Source of the DNA: Bailinhaonella thermotolerans
GTDB taxonomy: Bacteria; Actinomycetota; Actinomycetes; Streptosporangiales; Streptosporangiaceae
Reading direction: 5' to 3'
NCBI RefSeq assembly: GCF_003594875.1
Contig: NZ_QZEY01000008.1
Coordinates: 124,001-188,000, forward strand
Length of the DNA stretch: 64,000 nt
Part shown: piece after piece, positions 7,984-17,197 of the stretch
Numbering within the stretch: the stretch's first letter is position 1
How the letters are laid out: each line of letters starts with the position of its first letter
Program-made: the position numbers and the translations under genes
The notes under the pieces: generated by a model
What the model saw: the letters and a program-made list of their open reading frames with translations, nothing else
Told to the model about the DNA's origin: nothing
The model's database searches: none

Positions 7984-9210
7984 CTACTCCCTGATCGCCG
8001 GGGCCGGCGGGTCCGCGTCGGTCCACTCGGCGCGTTCCACGACCCGCTCGGACAGCACGACCCCCGCGGGGTAGGCGTCGCCCCGGGGGCCCTTCTCCGG
8101 CGTCGTCAGGACCTCCCGCACGCCCAGGGCCCGCCCCCGGCCGTCCAGGATGAGCTGGACCTGCGTGACACCCTCCGCGCGCCGCCCGGGGGCCGCCAGC
8201 GCCGTGCCCGCGCGGCCCAGCGCGTCCGTGGTCCCGCCCAGCGACCGCACCTGCGGCAGGTCGGCCAGGATCCGGTACGTCGCCGACCGCGTCTCCGGCG
8301 TCACGGGGGCGCGGACGACCAGTTGCAGGCCCGTCCGCCACATCCACTCGTCCCACGTGGCGGGCTCCCACGCGGCGGGCTCCGCCTCGCGCCCGAGCCG
8401 CTCGTAGGCCCGCCGCAGGTGGGCGCGCAGTCCGGCGGGGTCCCCCGGCAGGCGCGTGATCTGGTCCAGGGTCAGCGGGAGACCGTCGATGAGCCAGAAG
8501 GAGGACCTCTCCCCCGGCTCCCACACCCTGGGCGGGGCGGGCGGGCCCACCCGGCGGCCCCGGCAGAGGTCCGACTCGTCGTCCGCGGCGCAGTGACCGT
8601 TGTGCGTGGAGACGTACCACCACGAGCGCGGGGACCCGTTCCGCCGCCACGCCGCGCGGTCCTCCTCCCGCAGCGGCGCCGCGCCCAGGTTGACGTCGCC
8701 CATGCGGTTCGGCGTGCGGGGGTGATCCGGTGCCAGCCACATCTCGACGCGGACGCGCTCCCCCACGACGTACCGGTCGTTCCTGGGCCCGACGAGCAGC
8801 GCCTCGGTGAGAACCTGCCGCATGGACCAGTAGCGGCCGGTCGAGGCCGACCCGGCGCCGTCCGCCGCCACCAGCAGCGCGGACCGGGCGGAGAGCGCGA
8901 CCGGGGCGCTCTCCGGCTCCGGCGGGCCAGGCGCCGCCACCAGCAGCGCCACGACCGCCACCAGGGCCGCCGCCGTCACCCCCGAGAACCCGAGCGCGAT
9001 CCGCGTACGGCGCCCGCGGCCCGAACCGGCGGCGCGAGCCGGACCGGCGGCACGGCCCGGACCGGCGGCGCGAGCCGTACGGCGGGCGGGCGGCTCCTCC
9101 ATCGCGGCGGCCAGGCGGTCCGGCAGGCGGCCCGGCGGGCGGGGCGGCCCCGGGGGGTCGAGGCGGGCCGGGCGGGCCTCGGTCAGCGCCTTGAGCGCGT
9201 CGTTCTTCAT
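7984..9210 (-). CDS. CU044_5270-family membrane protein (candidate anti-sigma factor)
   Basis: 408-residue protein coupled to the ECF sigma factor upstream (its ATG at 9210 overlaps the sigma stop). A basic, Pro/Arg-rich cytoplasmic tail of about 70 residues precedes one membrane segment (IALGFSGVTAAALVAVVALL, residues about 72-91), and the rest is extracytoplasmic. The sequence pattern (RYWSMRQVLTEALLVG, LPLTLDQITRLPGDP, TYRILADLPQVRSLG) matches what I know as the CU044_5270 family, commonly encoded after ECF sigma genes. The classical zinc anti-sigma motif is missing, so a role in holding the sigma factor at the membrane is inference from position. The dispersed 14-mer GCGAGCCGTACGGC lies inside it at 9070-9083. 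Confidence 0.82.
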   Translation of the reverse strand: MKNDALKALTEARPARLDPPGPPRPPGRLPDRLAAAMEEPPARRTARAAGPGRAAGPARAAGSGRGRRTRIALGFSGVTAAALVAVVALLVAAPGPPEPESAPVALSARSALLVAADGAGSASTGRYWSMRQVLTEALLVGPRNDRYVVGERVRVEMWLAPDHPRTPNRMGDVNLGAAPLREEDRAAWRRNGSPRSWWYVSTHNGHCAADDESDLCRGRRVGPPAPPRVWEPGERSSFWLIDGLPLTLDQITRLPGDPAGLRAHLRRAYERLGREAEPAAWEPATWDEWMWRTGLQLVVRAPVTPETRSATYRILADLPQVRSLGGTTDALGRAGTALAAPGRRAEGVTQVQLILDGRGRALGVREVLTTPEKGPRGDAYPAGVVLSERVVERAEWTDADPPAPAIRE

Positions 9211-9752
9211 CGCCCCTCCTCAACGGGCACGAGCACGGGGACGGCCGGGGGCTCCTCGGCCGCGGCCAGCGCCGCGTCCAGGCGCCGCCGGGCGCGGTGC
9301 AGCCGCACGAAGTACGCCGCTCGCGAGCAGCCGAGGACCCTCGCGGCCTCGGCGCTGGTCAGGCCGTGCCAGGCGGCCAGGGTCAGGACCTCGCGGTCGG
9401 CGTCACCGAGCGCGGCGAGCGCGCGCAGCACGGCGGCGCGCTCGGTCACCTCGTCGGCGACGTCGCCGGAGGCCGTCTCGGCCCAGATCCGCATCTCCGC
9501 CGCCAGCGAGTCCCGCCGCACGGTGGCCCGGAACTGGTCGCGGAGCACGTTGCGGGCGACCGTGAGCAACCACGGCAACGGCGCGTCCGGCACGTCGTCA
9601 CGACGGCGCCAGGCGACCAGGAACGTCTCGCTCGTCACGTCGTCCGCCAGCGGCCGGCCCGCCCGGCTCACCGCGTAGGCGTACACCTGGTCGTGGAAGT
9701 CGTCGTACAGGGCGGTGAAGCGCCGAACGTCCTCTTCGTACCCATCTGTCAC
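9207..9752 (-). CDS. ECF-type RNA polymerase sigma factor
   Basis: 181-residue sigma factor starting at GTG 9752 after GGGGGAT; an upstream GTG at 9785 would add eleven residues. Region 2 (FTALYDDFHDQVYAYAVSRA ... DDVTSETFLVAWRRR, residues about 12-55) and region 4 (ALAALGDADREVLTLAAW, then the helix-turn-helix TSAEAARVLGCSRAAYFVRL, about 115-160) are complete. It is translationally coupled to the CU044_5270-type membrane protein, the usual arrangement for an ECF factor and its regulator. It begins about 60 bases after the HerA-like ATPase gene ends, so it may be on the same transcript. Target promoters are not apparent. Confidence 0.93.
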   Translation of the reverse strand: MTDGYEEDVRRFTALYDDFHDQVYAYAVSRAGRPLADDVTSETFLVAWRRRDDVPDAPLPWLLTVARNVLRDQFRATVRRDSLAAEMRIWAETASGDVADEVTERAAVLRALAALGDADREVLTLAAWHGLTSAEAARVLGCSRAAYFVRLHRARRRLDAALAAAEEPPAVPVLVPVEEGR

Positions 9753-9812
9753 CTGCCATCCCCCATTGCTGGAAATTACCTTCACAGGGGAATGGCGGCG
9801 CAGGGCGGGTTC

Positions 9813-12800
9813 TTACCCGGGCCCCGGATGGTCGCCGAAGAAGGTGAGTTCGGCGTCGGTGTCCTCGAAGGGGAGGACGAAGCGGCGGGGCCAGGACAGG
9901 ACGGTCTCCAGCCAGCCCGCGGCCATGGTCTGGGCGACGTGGCGGATCCGGTCCTGCGGGTCCACGCCGATCGAGACCGTCGTGACGTCCCGCTGGAAGG
10001 ACTCGTGCTCGTCGTCGCCCAGCAGCACGCCCCAGGCCAGGGCGCGGTTGCGCTCCACCTCCATGGACAGGGGGTGGTGGCGCAGCGCGCGGGCCCGGTG
10101 GCCCAGGAGCTCCTGCTGCGGCAGCGTGACCGCGGGCGAGGACGGACGCGCCGCCGGCACCGTCACCAGGGTGGGCGTGCCCGGCGACGAGGACCGCGCC
10201 GCCGGGTTCGCCCTGTCCGGCGTCGCGTCCGCACCGAAGAGGGCGTACTCCATGGGCGGGGCGGGGCTGCGCAGGTCCGGCGGGCGGTGGCCGTACGGGA
10301 AGAGCCTGTCCACCTCGTGCAGCCAGCGGACCTGCGGTATCACCCACTCCGGGCCCTGCCGCGTGCCCGTCGGGCGGCGCTCTCCCCCGGCCAGCAGCTC
10401 GGCCGCCACCGAGGACGCCTTCTCCGTCAGCAGCGACGGGTCGAACCAGGTGCGCAGGGCCCAGGAACGGCGGGCCACGGCGCGCTCGACCACGGTGGCC
10501 AGGAGGCATTCGCGGCGGCGCTCGGGCAGCTCGGTCCAGATGTCGCCCAGGGCGCGCGGCACGCCGGGCAGCGGCCGGTTCGTGCAGAACGCCAGCGTCA
10601 GCGAGTCGGCCCAGATGCGCAGCCAGGCCCACTCGGGCGCGGCGGCGAGCAGGTCGGCCTCACGCAGCTCGTAGAGCGTGCAGGCGCGGCCGGTCCGGCA
10701 CTGGTTCCCGCAGGCGGCGGAGCGGCGGCCCTTGATCGGCGGGTCCATGTTGGGCTGGGCCGGCAGCAGCCGCTCACGGGCCTCCCCGAGGGGGACGCGC
10801 ACGCGCAGCGGCCGGTCCATGCCGTCGGCGAAGACCGCCGCGACGCCCGGGTCCAGCGAGACGACCTGCCGCGACTGCTCCTCGTCGAGGTTCATCGCCG
10901 CGCCGACCACATGGCGGTCGTCGTGGGCCGGGAGCCGGTGCACGACCTTCAGCGCGGTGTTCTTGACCACGTCGGGCACGAGCTTGGTGGGGATCTGCTC
11001 GGCGACGATGATGCCCTCGCCGTACGCCCTGATCTCGGCGAGCATGCCCGCGAACAGCTCGACCGCGTGCGCGCTGGCCCGGTGCTCGCCCCGGTCGCGC
11101 AGCAGCCGGTGCGCCTCCTCGATCACGATCACGTGGCGCAGGCCGTCGGCGCGTTCCTTCCTGGCGCGCATGCGCAGGTGCTCCACGATGCGGATGATCA
11201 GCGTGCCCATGAGGAACGCCTTGTCCTCGTCGTTGGCGACGTCCTCGATCGCCAGCACCACGTTGCGCCGCAGCAGCTCGCCGATGTCGCCCGGGTGCCC
11301 GCCCTCGAAGAACCGCCCGGCCGAGCCCACCCGCAGCGAGCGCAGCCGTACGCCGACGAAGCCCTCGACGTTGGCCTGCACCTCGCGGCCGTACCCGATC
11401 TCGCGGATGACCTCCAGCGCCTCGGCCTGGAGCTGCTCCAGCGTGGGGATGGCCGGGCGTACGGCGGCGCCGGGTATCCCGGCCCCCGTCACGACGTCCC
11501 AGCCGTTCGACTCGTAGACCCGCTGGAGCGCCTGCGACATGATCTGCGGGAACGGCTCCTCGGCGTCGAACGCGGCCTGGAACAGCGCCCGCACCATGTC
11601 GATGTGCGCCTGGACGGGGAACCCGGGCTCGGGCGCGAGCGGGTTGACCGACAGCGGCACCGCGTCGGGGTCCGCCGGGTTGATCACCGTGATCTCGGCG
11701 TCCGGCTCGACGCGCCCGGCCATCGCGGCGTACTCCGACTTGGCCGGCTCGATCGCCAGCCACGGGATGCCCTCGATGGTGAGCTGTTCGAGCAGGTGGC
11801 GTACGGTCTGCGACTTGCCGGAGCCGGTCGCGCCGGTGACGAACGCGTGCCGGTTGAGCGTGGCCAGCGGCACCCGGAACGCGCCCACGGCCCGGTCCTG
11901 CCCGTCCACGATCGCGCCCAGGTCCACCGACGACTCGCCGGGGTCGCGGGCGTCAGCCTCGCTGGTCACGTCGAAGAACCCGGCGTCCAGCACGCGGACG
12001 CCCGGCACCTCGCGCCGCGGCAGCCCGGCCAGCGCCGCCAGGGCCCCCGCGGTCGCGGCGAACGGCGCCCCCGCCCCGTCGGCGGCGTCCTCGACCTCGG
12101 CCCGCAGCGCCTCCGCGAAGCCGTACACCTCGCGGGCGCTGCGCAGCCGGTAGGGGTGGTGGCTCAGCTCGACCGACCCGACCAGCACGGGCGCGATCTG
12201 GCGCAGCTCGTCGGGGTTGGCCGCGCCCGCGAGCACCCGGACGTTCCACAGCCCGGCCTCGCGGAACGCGTCCAGCTCCTGCATGCGGCGCTCGGCCCGC
12301 TCCACGTCGAACCGGTGCCGCTCGGACGCCTCGGCGTACTGCCGCAGCACGTTGAGCTGGGTGCGCAGGTGCGCGACCTCCTCGTCCAGCAGCTCGGTCG
12401 GCTCGGCCGCGACCACCCACGCGAACGGCCGCGACATGAGGGTGACCAGCGTGGACTCGAACAGCGTGGGCCGCCGGGCGTCCTGCGGCTCGGGCTCGCG
12501 CGACCCGCCGAGCGGCGGCGCCTGCCGTCCCGGGCACGGCGTCCACACCAGGTCGGCCAGGTCCTCCAGCCAGTCGTCCCCGATCGGGACGCCCCGGGCG
12601 CCGTTCGGGAAGAGCAGCGGCTGCGGCGCGGTCCCCGCGGCGCCGGGCGGCGGCACGGCCGTCGGGTCGGGCGCCACCGTGCGGGCGCGGCGCGGCGGGC
12701 GGGGCGGCGTGAGCGGCCCGGCGTTCGTGATCAGTTCCAGCGGGGCCCCGCAGCCGCGCGACAGCCAGCCGATCACGAACGGCTGCCCGCGCTGGGCCGC

Positions 12801-13148
12801 GCTGAGCACGGCGGGCAGGACCGTGACGAAGTCCCACTCGGCGGAGGAGATCCGCGAGGGGGCGGTGATCGCCTGGATGCGGTACCACGGCCCGCTCAGC
12901 GGCGGCGGAGGCGCCGACGGCTGCGCGGACGCCGACGCGGACGACGACGACGCGGACGACGACGACGCGGATGACGCGGACGACGCCGCCGATGACACCG
13001 ATGACGCCGACGCTCCCGGCTCGGACGCCGCCGACGCCGCCGACCCCGGCGAAGACGAAGACGACGCCGGCGAAGACGAGGCGAACGGTGACGCGGACCT
13101 CGGCGTGGACGGCTGTGTGCTGGACACGTCCGCCTGCATATCAAGCAC
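9813..13148 (-). CDS. Large HerA/DUF87-type ATP-binding protein
   Basis: 1,111-residue protein if started at GTG 13148; ATG 13139 is equally possible. Residues about 25-80 are almost pure Ser/Ala. The core is a FtsK/HerA-type motor with Walker A GATGSGKSQTVRHL (about 437-450) and Walker B HVIVIEEAHRLL (about 670-681), an arginine-rich C-terminal part of the motor (AEQIPTKLVPDVVKNTALKV), and then a cysteine cluster AACGNQCRTGRACTLYE (about 830-846) that may bind metal. HerA motors move DNA together with NurA-type nucleases in repair or phage defence. No nuclease gene adjoins it, so partner and purpose are unknown. The following gene is the ECF sigma factor. Confidence 0.85.
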   Translation of the reverse strand: MLDMQADVSSTQPSTPRSASPFASSSPASSSSSPGSAASAASEPGASASSVSSAASSASSASSSSASSSSASASAQPSAPPPPLSGPWYRIQAITAPSRISSAEWDFVTVLPAVLSAAQRGQPFVIGWLSRGCGAPLELITNAGPLTPPRPPRRARTVAPDPTAVPPPGAAGTAPQPLLFPNGARGVPIGDDWLEDLADLVWTPCPGRQAPPLGGSREPEPQDARRPTLFESTLVTLMSRPFAWVVAAEPTELLDEEVAHLRTQLNVLRQYAEASERHRFDVERAERRMQELDAFREAGLWNVRVLAGAANPDELRQIAPVLVGSVELSHHPYRLRSAREVYGFAEALRAEVEDAADGAGAPFAATAGALAALAGLPRREVPGVRVLDAGFFDVTSEADARDPGESSVDLGAIVDGQDRAVGAFRVPLATLNRHAFVTGATGSGKSQTVRHLLEQLTIEGIPWLAIEPAKSEYAAMAGRVEPDAEITVINPADPDAVPLSVNPLAPEPGFPVQAHIDMVRALFQAAFDAEEPFPQIMSQALQRVYESNGWDVVTGAGIPGAAVRPAIPTLEQLQAEALEVIREIGYGREVQANVEGFVGVRLRSLRVGSAGRFFEGGHPGDIGELLRRNVVLAIEDVANDEDKAFLMGTLIIRIVEHLRMRARKERADGLRHVIVIEEAHRLLRDRGEHRASAHAVELFAGMLAEIRAYGEGIIVAEQIPTKLVPDVVKNTALKVVHRLPAHDDRHVVGAAMNLDEEQSRQVVSLDPGVAAVFADGMDRPLRVRVPLGEARERLLPAQPNMDPPIKGRRSAACGNQCRTGRACTLYELREADLLAAAPEWAWLRIWADSLTLAFCTNRPLPGVPRALGDIWTELPERRRECLLATVVERAVARRSWALRTWFDPSLLTEKASSVAAELLAGGERRPTGTRQGPEWVIPQVRWLHEVDRLFPYGHRPPDLRSPAPPMEYALFGADATPDRANPAARSSSPGTPTLVTVPAARPSSPAVTLPQQELLGHRARALRHHPLSMEVERNRALAWGVLLGDDEHESFQRDVTTVSIGVDPQDRIRHVAQTMAAGWLETVLSWPRRFVLPFEDTDAELTFFGDHPGPG
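12915..13090. repeat. GAC/GCG simple-sequence tract encoding the Ser/Ala tail of the HerA-like protein
   Basis: About 175 bases built mainly from GACGCG, GACGAC and GATGAC steps on the plus strand, read as Ser/Ala codons on the minus strand. It produces a long false Asp/Ala frame on the plus strand. Such tracts change length easily by slippage. Confidence 0.7.
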
Positions 13149-13360
13149 CCGCCCCTCGCGCCATCGCCCTTGGCGAGGCGGTTACCCGCCGTTGACGGCG
13201 TGTGACCCCGCCCTGGGAACCGTCCTTCATGACACCCCCGAAACCCCTGCCCCCGGATACCCCGTCCCACCGTACGACCACAGGTCGCACCGGCACAGGC
13301 AAACGGCGGGCCAGGCCCCGCGCGTGCGACGGGCGGGGCCGCGGATGAGGCGGGCGGGGG

Positions 13361-14161
13361 CTACGCGAGCCACTCCCCGGTCTGGACGCTGACCAGTCCC
13401 CCGCGGGCGACGGCGAGGACGGCCTCGCGCTGGGAGTGCACGCCGAGCTTGGTCAGCACGCTCTGCACGTGGGTGCGGGCGGTGCTGCGGCTCACGCCCA
13501 GGGTCCTGGCGAGGCTGGTGGTGTTCTCGCCGCGGACCAGCGCGGTGACGACCTCGCGCTCACGCGGGGTGAGGTAGGCGGCGAGCCGCTGGATGTCCCG
13601 GTCGGCCGGGGGCGGCTCCGGCGCGGCGGACCCGCCGGGGCGGATCACGACCTCGCCCGCGTGGACGCGGGTGATGAGGTCCACGATCTCGCCGAGCTGG
13701 AGGGTCTTGGCGGCGAACCCGCGCAGCCCGGCCTCCCGGCCCGCCTCGACCACGGACGGGTCGAGCAGGCCGGACAGCAGGACCGGGCGTACGGCGGGGG
13801 CGGCCGCCAGGATCTCCGGCAGCCGCTCCAGGGCCGTCTCGCCCGGGTAGTTGAGGTCGAGCAGGCACACGTCCACCGGGCGGGAGCGCAGGACCTCGAT
13901 CGCGGCGGCGGGAGAGCCCACCACCGCGACGACCTCGCACCCCGCCTTGCCCAGCACGAGCGCCAGGGACTCGGCGAAGACCGGGTGGTCGTCGCAGACG
14001 AGCACCCGGATCGCCGGGGACTCCGCCCCGTGCCCGGTACGGCGGGCGCCAGGAGCACCCGCCGTACCGGCGGAGCCGGGCGCACCCGCCGTACCCGCCG
14101 TGCCGGGCGGGCCCGCCGTACCGTCGAGGAGACCGGGGGAACCGGGGGGATCCGCGGTCAT
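13361..14161 (-). CDS. NarL/LuxR-type response regulator
   Basis: 266-residue regulator starting at ATG 14161, five bases after the kinase gene ends, so the two form an operon. The first 50 residues are a repetitive Gly-Thr-Ala/Pro tract (PGTAGTAGAPGSAGTAG) encoded by CCCGCCGTA-like repeats at 14040-14132 and are unusual for the family. The receiver domain follows (VLVCDDHPVF acidic pair, phospho-acceptor in VCLLDLNYPGE, conserved lysine in AAKTLQ), then a LuxR helix-turn-helix (LTPREREVVTALVRGENTTS ... VSRSTARTHVQSVLTKLG). It is probably phosphorylated by the adjacent kinase. The extracted target genes are not known; the promoter ahead of the kinase is a likely one. Confidence 0.92.
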   Translation of the reverse strand: MTADPPGSPGLLDGTAGPPGTAGTAGAPGSAGTAGAPGARRTGHGAESPAIRVLVCDDHPVFAESLALVLGKAGCEVVAVVGSPAAAIEVLRSRPVDVCLLDLNYPGETALERLPEILAAAPAVRPVLLSGLLDPSVVEAGREAGLRGFAAKTLQLGEIVDLITRVHAGEVVIRPGGSAAPEPPPADRDIQRLAAYLTPREREVVTALVRGENTTSLARTLGVSRSTARTHVQSVLTKLGVHSQREAVLAVARGGLVSVQTGEWLA

Positions 14162-14166
14162 GGCGC

Positions 14167-14919
14167 TCAGGCGGCCGCGGGCGGGGGCGCGGCGGGCAGG
14201 ACGATGCGGACGCACGCGCCGCCCAGCTCGCTCTGCCGCATCTCCAGGCTGCCGCCGTGGGCCGAGACGAACTCGTGCACGATGCCGAGGCCGAGGGAGG
14301 CCATGCCGCGCGAGCCGAACCCGAAGCCGGGCCCGTCGTCGTCCACCTGCACGATGGTCCAGCCCCGCTCGCTGAACACGCGGACGGTGACCTGCCCCCC
14401 GGGCCCGGCGACCCGGCAGGCGTTGTCCATGACGTTGCGCAGCGCGCGCCACATCGCCAGCCGGTCCACGTGGGCCCAGGCCGGGATGGACTCGTAGGCG
14501 ACGCGGGTGGAGCGCGACAATTTGATGGCGTCGACGACCTCCCCCACGAGGGTGTCCACGCCCAGGCGCTCGGTGATCGGGCCGACCTGGTCGGGCACCA
14601 CGTCCTCGTCGAGGCGGCGCAGGAGCTGGTCGAGCCAGCGGGTCTCGCCGAGAAGCTGCTCGATGCGGGTGCGGCTCTCGGGCCCGACGTCGTCGGAGAC
14701 GGCGACCGCCGAGGCCAGCATCATGATCGTGGCGAGCTCGTGATGGATGTCGTGACGGATCTGCCGCCGCCAGAGGTTGGCGTCGGTGGCCGGGGCGAAG
14801 CCCCGCTGGTCACCCTCCCGGGCCGGGGCGCCGTTGACCGCCGGCTCCCGGGAGTCGATGGGAGCCCCGCCGTCACCCGTGGACGGAACGGGACTGATGG
14901 TGCGGTACTCGGACGTCAC
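14167..14919 (-). CDS. Soluble sensor histidine kinase
   Basis: 250-residue kinase without membrane segments. A 45-residue disordered N-terminus leads into a dimerisation/phosphotransfer helix with RHDIHHELATIMML (about residues 52-66) and an HATPase domain with N box RNVMDNACRVAG, G1 box DDDGPGFGFGS and GLGIVHEFVSAHGG. With no sensor domain it must respond to a cytoplasmic signal or to a partner protein. The response regulator gene follows after five bases. Start is the ATG at 14919. The region upstream to 15600 is unusually AT-rich for this genome and probably carries its promoter. Confidence 0.9.
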   Translation of the reverse strand: MTSEYRTISPVPSTGDGGAPIDSREPAVNGAPAREGDQRGFAPATDANLWRRQIRHDIHHELATIMMLASAVAVSDDVGPESRTRIEQLLGETRWLDQLLRRLDEDVVPDQVGPITERLGVDTLVGEVVDAIKLSRSTRVAYESIPAWAHVDRLAMWRALRNVMDNACRVAGPGGQVTVRVFSERGWTIVQVDDDGPGFGFGSRGMASLGLGIVHEFVSAHGGSLEMRQSELGGACVRIVLPAAPPPAAA

Positions 14920-15600
14920 CGGACGTTCCCCCGTTCGATGTCAGACGTCGGAGTGATTGACAAGCGGATGCCTTGGACCTGATCTTGTGTCCTGGAGCGT
15001 CGCTGCTCGGTGGGCATGAAGATCCCTCGCCATCCCTTCACCCTCGACCCGTAGACGACTAACTGCGTGCACCGCGCGAGACGGCCCCCCGCCCCCGACC
15101 CCACTCGGAGAGCCGCCGGCTCGGTCCTGCCACTGACTGCATTCGCACATCTATCGCCGGGCAAATTTATCGAGAGGTCCGTTCGATTTACTGGTTGATA
15201 TTGAATTTTGTGATGTTCGGCTCGGTTCGGCCACCCCGCGTTCACACACTCTCACTCTCAGACTCCGTCCAGGGGCCGCAAGGGCGACTGCCAGGACCGA
15301 AACCGTGAACGCGAGATCCGCGGGGTGCCCATGTCAACCTGTTGGACGCCGGGGCCTGAGGGGCGGATGACCTACCAATGGTCACGAACCAATAACCTTC
15401 GGACGCATGCCGCTACCTTCCGCAACACACCGTAACGGACATTGTCCATTCAGCACGTGGAGTCACGAAAACCTCATTCGTCGCATTACGCAATCCTCGC
15501 AAATATGACAAATCACCCCTCGTCCGTCGTACGGGGATCGTAGGCGTGGTGCGGATTTCGGCTGATGTGACCGGGAGGGCCGGCCGGAAGACTCCTTCTC
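14920..15600. promoter_or_regulatory. AT-rich divergent intergenic region
   Basis: About 680 bases between the kinase (minus) and the metallo-hydrolase/Rieske gene (plus) with no credible gene; short open frames here lack codon bias. Two patches (15150-15230 and 15380-15515) are much richer in A/T than the surroundings and probably hold the divergent promoters. I cannot assign specific boxes. A small RNA would be possible but nothing in the sequence proves it. Confidence 0.45.
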
Positions 15601-17178
15601 ATGGCCATCGTGACTTTCCTCGGACACGCCGGTCTCTCGGTCGAGGCGGCGGACTTCACGCTGCTCTGCGACCCGTGGCTGGATCCCCGGGGCGCGTATC
15701 TGGGCTCCTGGCACCAGTACCCGCGCAACGACCACCTCGACGTCGCCGCGCTGGCCGACGCGGACTGGGTAGCCGTGTCCCACGAGCACCTCGACCACAT
15801 GGACCCCTGGTTCCTCTCCCAGCTCTCGCCGCGCACCCGCGTGCTCATCCCGAAGTACCCCGCGAGCGCCTATCGCGACCGCATGATGGCCGCCGGCGTG
15901 CGCAACCTCGTGGAGATCGAGCCGTGGGAGCCGTTCGCGCTGGACAACCACGGGTCCTGGATCACCGCGATCCCCGAGGTCTCCCCGATGTGCCACGACG
16001 CCGCGTTCCTCGTCGTCGCCGACGGGCACTCCGTCCTGAACTGCAACGACGCCCGGCTCACCGCCGCGCAGGCCCGCCGCGCAAAGCACCTGGCGGGCGG
16101 GAAGCTGGACCTCATGGGCGTGCAGGCCTCCGGTGCCGCCTGGCACCCGATGACCTACACCAACTACACGCCCGAGGAGGTCGCGCGGATCGCCGCGGAG
16201 AAGAAGCTCGCCAAGTTGCGCGCCGTCTCCCGCCTCGTCCGCTCCACCGAGCCGGTCATGGCCGCGCCGTTCGCCGGCCCGCCGGTCTTCCTCGACCCGG
16301 AGCTCCAGCGGTTCAACTGGGTGCTCGACCGGGGCGACGCGGGCGCGTACTGCGACCCGGAGGAGGCCGCCGAGTGGCTCTCGGAACGGCTGCCGCGCGT
16401 GCGCTGGCACGCGTTCAAGCCGGGCGACAAGATCGACCTGGCCACCGGTGAGATCACGCCGGACCCGGTGTCGGCGAAGTTCAGCTTCACCGAGGGCCGC
16501 GACGAGTACATCCAGCGCTACGCGAACGACCGGAAGACCCAGATCGCGCGCATCCACGCCGAGAACCCCGAGCCCGGCGACGAGCTGTACCCCCTGTTCG
16601 TCTCCCACTTCGAGCGCCTCGGCACGCTCAGCGAGTACTTCAACCGCAACATCGACATGACCGTGCGGTTCGACGTCACCGGTCCGGGCGGGGGCCGGTG
16701 GGACGTGGTCTTCGCGCCCGGGGGGATCACGGTCGGCGAGGCGCGGGAGGAGAAGCCCGGCTACGTCATCACGGTGGCCGGCCGCTGGCTGATGCCGGTC
16801 CTCAAGGGCGAGATCGCCTGGGAGGACCTGATGATCTCGATGCGGCTGAGCTTCTACCGCGACCCGGACGTCTACAACGACTACCTGGTCGGCCTGCTCA
16901 AGCACGCCAACGAGGACGCCCTGCGCGCCGTCGAGGAGTACGAGACCGGGCGCGACGAGTCCGAGCGCATCGTCGTCACCGGCGATGACGGCACGTCGTA
17001 CGAGATCGGGCGCTACTGCCCCCACGCCGGCGAGGACCTGTCCGTCGGCGCGGTCGTCCGCGACGGCCAGGTCTGGTGCCTGGGCCACAACTTCGCCTTC
17101 GACCTCAAGTCCGGCGAATGCGTCAACGCCCGCTGCCTCCCCCTCGCCACCCGCGCCATCACCCCCACCACCACCTGA
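15601..17178 (+). CDS. Metallo-beta-lactamase-fold / Rieske fusion protein (CMP-NeuAc hydroxylase-like)
   Basis: 525-residue fusion. The N-terminal half is an UlaG/RomA-type metallo-beta-lactamase fold with zinc motif HEHLDH at residues 61-66 and LLCDPWLDPRG before it. A middle region has a sterol-carrier-like stretch (DMTVRFDVTGPGGGRWDVVF). The C-terminus is a Rieske [2Fe-2S] domain with YCPHAGEDL and VWCLGHNFAFD, giving the Cys-x-His and Cys-x2-His ligands at about residues 473-498. This order resembles bacterial relatives of CMP-N-acetylneuraminate monooxygenase, with Rieske placed last. The substrate is unknown; no sialic acid genes are nearby. A hairpin terminator follows at 17198-17222. 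Confidence 0.82.
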   Translation: MAIVTFLGHAGLSVEAADFTLLCDPWLDPRGAYLGSWHQYPRNDHLDVAALADADWVAVSHEHLDHMDPWFLSQLSPRTRVLIPKYPASAYRDRMMAAGVRNLVEIEPWEPFALDNHGSWITAIPEVSPMCHDAAFLVVADGHSVLNCNDARLTAAQARRAKHLAGGKLDLMGVQASGAAWHPMTYTNYTPEEVARIAAEKKLAKLRAVSRLVRSTEPVMAAPFAGPPVFLDPELQRFNWVLDRGDAGAYCDPEEAAEWLSERLPRVRWHAFKPGDKIDLATGEITPDPVSAKFSFTEGRDEYIQRYANDRKTQIARIHAENPEPGDELYPLFVSHFERLGTLSEYFNRNIDMTVRFDVTGPGGGRWDVVFAPGGITVGEAREEKPGYVITVAGRWLMPVLKGEIAWEDLMISMRLSFYRDPDVYNDYLVGLLKHANEDALRAVEEYETGRDESERIVVTGDDGTSYEIGRYCPHAGEDLSVGAVVRDGQVWCLGHNFAFDLKSGECVNARCLPLATRAITPTTT

Positions 17179-17197
17179 CCCCCCAGCGCATGACGGC

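Noticed and set aside
9297-12974. 1,225-codon plus-strand open frame opposite the HerA-like gene
   Set aside because: It mirrors the minus-strand gene, is made of Arg/Gly/His/Ala-rich low-information sequence and ends in the Asp/Ala shadow of the simple repeat; the minus strand carries Walker motifs.
14916-15245. 109-codon minus-strand frame upstream of the histidine kinase
   Set aside because: It lies in an AT-rich promoter-like stretch, has no codon bias and its predicted protein has no recognisable features.
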